Shown here in pieces: positions 63,347-64,000 of a stretch of DNA of 64,000 nt (the first letter of the stretch is position 1; each line of letters starts with the position of its first letter). This DNA is from Microbacterium sp. zg-Y818 (GTDB taxonomy: Bacteria; Actinomycetota; Actinomycetes; Actinomycetales; Microbacteriaceae). The translations under genes were made by a program, and so were the position numbers. The stretch is taken from assembly GCF_030246905.1 (NCBI RefSeq), contig NZ_CP126741.1:744001-808000 (forward strand), read 5' to 3'. The notes below the pieces were generated by a model. That model had not been told where the DNA came from. It ran no database searches and saw only the letters and a program-made list of their open reading frames with translations.

Positions 63347-64000
63347 TTGATTCACGCTGCGACACTGATCGCCCCCACCGCCGACGAAGGCGGATTCCAC
63401 GGACCCTCGATTGACGAGTTCTTCCCCGAAGCCGTCTTCCAGTTCGGCGACCTCGTCATCAACCGGATCCACCTGATCCAGTTCATCGCGACCCTCGCGA
63501 TCGTGCTGATCTTCTGGCTCGGCACCCGACGCATGAAGGTCGTCCCCGGCCGCTTCCAGAGCATCGTCGAGATGGGGCTGGACTTCGTCCGGGTCAACAT
63601 CGCCGAAGACCTGCTCGGCAAGAAGGACGGCCAGCGGTTCCTGCCGATCCTCAGCACGATCTTCTTCATGGTGCTCTTCATGAACATCACGGGAATCATC
63701 CCGTTCATGAACATCGCCGGCACTGCGATCGTCGCCGTTCCGCTGCTGCTCGCGGTCGTCAGCTACGTCACCTTCATCTACGCCGGCATCAAGAAGAGCC
63801 CGAAGAACTTCTTCAAGAACGCGCTCTTCCCCACCGGTGTGCCGTGGCCGATCTACATCATCGTCACGCCCATCGAGCTGATCTCGACCTTCATCATCCG
63901 GCCGGTCACGCTGACCCTCCGACTTCTGATGAACATGATGGTCGGGCACCTGCTGCTGGTCCTCTTCTTCGCCGCGACGCAGTTCTTCCTGCTCGACCTC
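63347..64000 (+). CDS. atpB: F-type ATP synthase subunit a (5' part, continues beyond window)
   Basis: 218 codons seen. Membrane subunit of the Fo proton channel. IHAATLIAPTADEGGFHGPSIDEFFPE is the family N-terminus; membrane helices include FIATLAIVLIFWLGTR and FLPILSTIFFMVLFMNITGIIPF. The essential Arg lies in LTLRLLMNMMVGH. The TTG start is supported by GGAG nine bases upstream and by the lack of any other start before the conserved region. The remaining atp genes should follow. Confidence 0.92.
   Translation, partial: MIHAATLIAPTADEGGFHGPSIDEFFPEAVFQFGDLVINRIHLIQFIATLAIVLIFWLGTRRMKVVPGRFQSIVEMGLDFVRVNIAEDLLGKKDGQRFLPILSTIFFMVLFMNITGIIPFMNIAGTAIVAVPLLLAVVSYVTFIYAGIKKSPKNFFKNALFPTGVPWPIYIIVTPIELISTFIIRPVTLTLRLLMNMMVGHLLLVLFFAATQFFLLDL

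Overview
The window is 64 kb of very GC-rich DNA. Gene order, codon use and gene content point to an actinobacterium of the family Microbacteriaceae, most likely Microbacterium or a close relative. Supporting signs are the argS-lysA-hom-thrC-thrB-rho-prfA-...-prmC-tsaC-wecA-atp order, a fused E1/E2-type Kgd, a GuaB1-type IMPDH paralogue, DUF222-HNH genes and many TANNNT hexamers six or seven bases before start codons. The organism call is an inference from these traits. No gap longer than 300 bases lacks a gene.

Layout. 1-9.7 kb: 5' part of kgd (minus), guaB1, two overlapping CNNM/CBS membrane proteins, an OYE-family reductase, NAD(P)HX dehydratase, a GT87 membrane glycosyltransferase, a thiamine-binding protein and a NUDIX hydrolase. 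9.7-20.4 kb: metX and metY (not adjacent), two poorly known genes, an SDR, an alpha/beta hydrolase, the first DUF222-HNH gene, ung, a GNAT acetyltransferase, and an emfourin inhibitor gene overlapping its M4 protease. 20.4-25.3 kb: a five-gene peptide-type ABC importer with stop/start overlaps throughout. 25.5-31.5 kb: AhpD-like protein, phosphatase, an iron-box controlled SIP protein, an arginase-family pair, PspA and a TPM/coiled-coil membrane protein. 31.6-37.6 kb: DUF3097, trmB, a CPBP membrane protein, a guanidine-III riboswitch with its Gdx exporter, a candidate small RNA, tRNA-Arg(CCG), an AraC regulator and small unknowns. 37.7-43.2 kb: a 988-residue SF2 helicase, small membrane and zinc-ribbon-like proteins, an SDR and an SGNH hydrolase. 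43.3-64 kb: transglutaminase, argS, LmeA-like protein, the lysine/threonine genes, rho, prfA, a second DUF222-HNH gene, cysE/cysK, prmC, tsaC, a WecA-like transferase and the start of the atp operon.

How the genes work together. hom, thrC and thrB make threonine from aspartate semialdehyde; homoserine from Hom also feeds MetX and MetY, and CysE/CysK supply cysteine, so most of the aspartate-family and sulfur amino acid branch is here. LysA completes lysine synthesis. rho, prfA and prmC act in termination of transcription and [11 protein letters not shown], with PrmC methylating RF1. The WecA-like protein starts lipid-linked glycan synthesis.

The least routine signals are regulatory: the guanidine-III riboswitch, the iron box, a 45-base dyad over a promoter, a 14+14 base inverted repeat between divergent genes, DnaA-box-like 9-mers at the same distance before both DUF222-HNH genes, and a window-wide GGATGCC/GGCATCC oligomer bias. 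I found no CRISPR array, transposase, integrase, rRNA or recognisable phage-defence island.
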